Shown here one piece after another: positions 59,997 through 64,000 of a stretch of DNA of 64,000 nt. The stretch lies in assembly GCF_037975245.1 (NCBI RefSeq), contig NC_092571.1, forward strand, positions 10,551,917 to 10,615,916. The letters run 5' to 3'. How positions within the stretch are numbered: the first letter of the stretch is position 1; each line of letters opens with the position of its first letter. Below the pieces are notes generated by a model. It was given only the letters and a program-made list of their open reading frames with translations. It was not told the DNA's origin and did not search any database. The stretch is from Apostichopus japonicus (taxonomy: Eukaryota; Echinodermata; Holothuroidea; Aspidochirotida; Stichopodidae). The position numbers and the translations under genes were made by a program.

Positions 59997-62900
59997 TCTT
60001 CAGTGGTTAAAACTTCATATACTTTAGGCCAAGCATGCAAAAGCACAGTAATAGTCCGGTCTGTGACGTATTTTGAATTAAAAATACTTTCAGGCATGGC
60101 AGAGCACTCATTACTTTCGAAAATTGTTCAAAATGTATTTTATGTTCCCTCCCAAATAGTTAAAGGCATTATCTTGAAAAAATATCCCTTTTTCTCACAG
60201 ACAAGCCGTCAGAAACCGACCGATGGCTTTGGGTTAATTATTATTGATTGGAGGAAATTACAAACAAATGTTTCATTCGGTTCAGCTGATCCTCAATTAA
60301 GGAGGTATAACCAAGGGAATATATCGCCGAAATTTGTAATAATATACTAAAGTTGTCTTTAGTAATCTGTAATATTCTTGTTGAACTCAACCAATTTTTC
60401 CCCAATGTGTTTTTGTTTATTAAAAGGTCATTGCTCGAAGCTGGGTAATACGAATAGAATATGAAGACCTATTTCCCTTTGTCTGCTAACTAAACTGTTC
60501 AACGCTTGACCGAGAAATCACATTTGCTTAGCAAAATCGACCCTCCCTCTGACTAACCTAAGAGAAACTGTTAAAGTATTATGTCATTTGCCACTTTCTC
60601 TTCCGGAATTACCATTGGTATGTTATAATATAAGATTATAGCAAAGAGTGTAGATTAACATTAAATCTCTTTTAAGCATATTCGATCAATAACAATATTA
60701 AGAACAACTGTCTAATCCTTTTATTTTTAAAAATGGAATTGACAGTATATATATATATTGTTAAAAATCCTTTTAATTTTGCGAGTTCTATGTCCTGTTC
60801 TTTATCATGTTATGAAAAATACTCTCAAAAATATCCCTGGCCTCGTTTTGACATCTGAGTACGAAAAGCGTATATCACGAGTAATTTTTTGTGTATGATT
60901 ACACATCGTTTTCAAATCACCTATACTTAACATTTAATGAGGTGGTATAAAATTATGTGAGTACATTTTCTTTAAAAATCTAGACTTTTATTGCAAGACT
61001 CAAGGCTTTATCTTGTAACCGTTCATTAACTTCGAATATAATATTTACAAATATTGATTTGTTCCTTACTTTTCGAGGTTCATTAATGCTTATCATTATA
61101 CCTTTTCCTTATTACGAACCTCACTGATGAGTTAAGTGACATCATTAATGTGCTAAAAGTGTGTAATTTAAGTTATTTTAGATACAAATCAGATCCTGAG
61201 GTCTCACCATGGTCTCATTATCATTTTAATCTTGACCAAAAGGTGAATATTTCGTTCTAGTTATCTCGCCTCCCATCGGATTGCTTTCTTATCACCGTTT
61301 CTATCCTCTCGTATGACGTTTTCATGAGAGAAAAAACACACTTCTATTACAAACAGAATGAACAGAGAATCATCATCAACAGAAGGAAGCAATTACCCTA
61401 TATTTCTCCTCGTCATTATTGCTTTTACCTTTCAAATATTTGGTCATTACCACATATCAGGTCATTTTATATTTAGGTCATTAGTGTTCTACATAGGGAT
61501 ATGTTAGGTAAGTTACAGTTTCCCTCGGGATCTGACAATATAACGCCAAGGCCGACGTATATGTAAACTAAAGGCATAAGAAAAATATGCTAAACTGTTT
61601 ATTGTATCTCTGAGATGAATCAACGAAATGGAAAAAAAATAACGTGAAGGAGGCGTAGATTTGATTTACGATAAAATACTTTGGTCTGTGCGTCTGTAAA
61701 AAGAAGAAATAGGATAAAACTTGGTTAATAAGTTGACACAGCGTCAATTTTTATTAGGGATATGAAACATTTTCTAATCAATGGACATAGAGAGGCAGTT
61801 ATTGTGGAGGATCTGGCATATTTTTCTAGGGTTGAAAGAGTTGGATATCCATTGGCTACTGGCCACATCACGACTCTCATTGAACGCATAAGCACATGTG
61901 TGTGTGTGTGTGTATGTAATTATTGTCCTGGTTATAAGCAAACATTGACTGTTTTACTTGTAATCATTCACTTAATTTAATATTTGTATGTCACTCGTTG
62001 TTGACGATGTACGCAATTCAGTGATATTTTAATCACTGTTTAATCCAATATCCCTACAGATTAATAATAATAATAGTAGATAAAATAGCTGTCCGCGTCA
62101 GTTTAGTACGGTACGTTACCACGTGACCACCGTCGAATGCCTGATAGCAAAATATGTACACGGCTGCTTGGCCAAAATTGCTATGATTCTCTGCCTCAAA
62201 GAAACGACAGAGAAGTTAAGATTACACCCTGCTATTCGTCGCCTAGAGAGAAAAGCACAAGTCCGAGATGACGGCTCTAAAACGGCTCCCCATGTATTCT
62301 GAAGATTACAGTAATCTGAATTGAACGACTGGGGTTACTTTGGGTCAGTATGCCACTCGGCAATGTTAACGACCCAATGTCGAAATTTCACCTGCAACCG
62401 TTCCCGACAAATCTGATTAAGACCCAGTAATCGACACATTTCCGACTGTTATTTATTGATATGAGCTGTCAGGATTTTAAGTTTGATCATAAATGACAAA
62501 ACTGATCTATTCAGAGAGAGACATTACCTTTTTCTTCACCAGCGGTTTTTCATTAAAGAACTTCAAAGATGGAAAGGCCAAATTGATTTGTTTGGTGAGG
62601 TTCATGATAAAAGAAAGCAAAGAGTGTGATTTATTTATATAAAAGGTCATCTCCTCTTTTTCGCGGAGTGTCCTTACGGGTAATACAATGTATTCTTCTT
62701 CAAATTCCTACTTTATGCCGAGACTGATTTCTAAATTTCTTTCTTAATTCTGTAATAAAATCGGACGACCTAAAATGTGGTGTACCATGAAGAAGGATGA
62801 TCATGAGGAGGTTATGTACTTGTTTCAAGAACTTACATTTATGTTGAAAGATGTTAAAGCAGCTATATATGGAACGCTAAACGGCTCACCTTTCTGACTA

Positions 62901-64000
62901 TCTTTATCCGACTATCGGGCATGTTTGAGGAGTGGGGGGGGGGGAAATAATGATGATCTTTCAAATAGTATATATATATAGTTATATTTAACGAGATGTT
63001 ACAAGGCATACATTTGGAAATCAATTAAAGGTTCTTATTCTCCATATAATACTACAGACGTGGTCACTGATTTTAAAGTATTTCGCATTATCCTTTGGAT
63101 ACCAGAAAACGCAAGTGTTCATGTTTTACGTATTACATGATTCACAATTAATTACATTCTTTTTAGACTCGATGATTCGCGTTTAAAGATATTTCGTATT
63201 ACTGTTTCACATTTATAGGTAACTGCTAACTTTATCCTGACGTTATTTTGTAGACTATAGGCTTCTTCCTATATATTATACTAGCCTATATAATATTATA
63301 TTTCTCATAGGTCAAGATGCCCGAACAATTCTCGAGATAGTAGCCAGCCCTATGAATTTGTATATTAAGGAATTTCTCAGTTAAATGTTCCTCATTGAGG
63401 TATCCTTACCAACACGAGAATCGAGAATTGACCTTGCCTACAAAAGTGTTACCGTAGCTCTCAAGTATCATCATCCTGACAAATATACTTTATAGACTTA
63501 ACTGTGTACGTTTGTTCATGTTAACATATTACTGTTGTGATACTTAGTGTATCCCACGATACTAGAGACTTGAACAAATACTGTTTTTTTTTTTAGTTGT
63601 AATTTAAGCGTAAGCCACAATGCCCATAGTTGTAATTTTAGTTTACTTGTAGGCCAAAATGCGCCCACGAGATTCGGTATACTCCAATAGACTTTGTCAG
63701 TACATGCCTTTCTCGGTATACTGATCCTTATTGGTAAACAACATCCAAATGATACTCTATATTAATGTAATATGTATTTTTTTTTACAGGGAATAAACAT
63801 CCTCGAGAGGTTGTTAGCGAATTCATGGCTTCGTTTTGCTGTGTTACTTACTACTTTTTTTACTACATCTAAATTTATTATGCTCTTTTTTCAAGCATTA
63901 ATGTTCCTCGCATCTTCTCAAATATTTCTACGAGGTGACCCAATTAAGCAAGTGTAATTACTGAGATCAGCTTTGATGCTGCACAATTAATCTTTTCAAG
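59997..64000. other. No gene supported
   Basis: Four kilobases of AT-rich DNA holding short TA tracts (about 60746, 62968), a (TG)n of about 16 bases near 61897, and a G-run near 62935. An acceptor-like T-run ending TTTTACAG at about 63789 precedes an open stretch to 63957, hydrophobic and with no family resemblance. The 122-codon frame at 59982-60350 also has none. Confidence 0.45.

Noticed and set aside
59982-60350. 122-codon + strand open frame
   Set aside because: It begins inside the decayed SINE candidate, has no domain, and its sequence shows no protein-like conservation signal I can judge.
63789-63957. T-run plus ACAG followed by about 55 open codons to a stop, a possible terminal exon
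   Set aside because: Hydrophobic sequence of no known family, no poly(A) context specific to it, and no linked upstream exon.

Overview
The window is eukaryotic, almost certainly animal, and reads as gene-poor intergenic or intronic DNA. It is AT-rich, has no long uninterrupted ORF outside simple repeats, and carries Pol III-type SINEs, many short non-autonomous DNA transposons with 8-bp target duplications, minisatellites and AT microsatellites. A marine invertebrate such as an echinoderm (perhaps a sea cucumber) would fit the repeat style, but that is an impression and no marker gene here proves it.

Only one protein-coding element is supported with any strength. At 42887-43033 there is a 49-codon first coding exon with a signal peptide, ending exactly at a consensus splice donor. 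It looks like the start of a small secreted protein or peptide precursor on the + strand. No later exon could be identified. Two diverged copies of a roughly 0.9-1.0 kb segment (about 9340-10260 and 38690-39730) both keep a minus-strand splice-donor-like site, which hints at a duplicated non-coding exon.

Layout. 0.5-0.8 kb: long polypurine tract. 3.6-4.2 kb: 22-bp minisatellite. 4.5-4.8 kb: hAT-type MITE. 6.0-6.2 kb: (TA)n. 9.3-10.3 kb: duplicated segment, copy 1. 10.7-11.3 kb: hAT-type fragments. 12.4 kb: (TA)n. 15.5-16.6 kb: 23-bp minisatellite with higher-order structure. 17.5-17.9 kb: hAT-type MITE. 18.9-19.5 kb: larger non-autonomous hAT element. 20.6-22.4 kb: 28/29-bp minisatellite with a ~750-bp higher-order duplication, followed directly by a tRNA-derived SINE. 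24.4 kb: short 29-bp tandem array. 26.3-26.7 kb: second copy of the 4.5-kb MITE. 28.8 kb: strong G-quadruplex candidate. 29.9-30.9 kb: duplicated tRNA-containing unit followed by a long AGAGATAT microsatellite. 35.9 kb: truncated SINE tail. 37.1-37.4 kb: tandem duplication. 38.7-39.7 kb: duplicated segment, copy 2. 42.5-43.0 kb: candidate gene start. 46.0-46.6 kb: ~116-bp tandem repeat. 53.1-53.5 kb: class II tRNA-derived SINE with direct repeats. 58.0-58.4 kb: hAT-type MITE. 59.7-60.0 kb: decayed tRNA-like SINE.

No operon, pathway or defence system is encoded. The interest lies in the mobile elements, the satellite architecture, the G-rich tracts, an apparent excess of full CRE palindromes (TGACGTCA), and the secreted-precursor exon. 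All repeat family names rest on termini and target duplications read by eye; no database comparison was possible.
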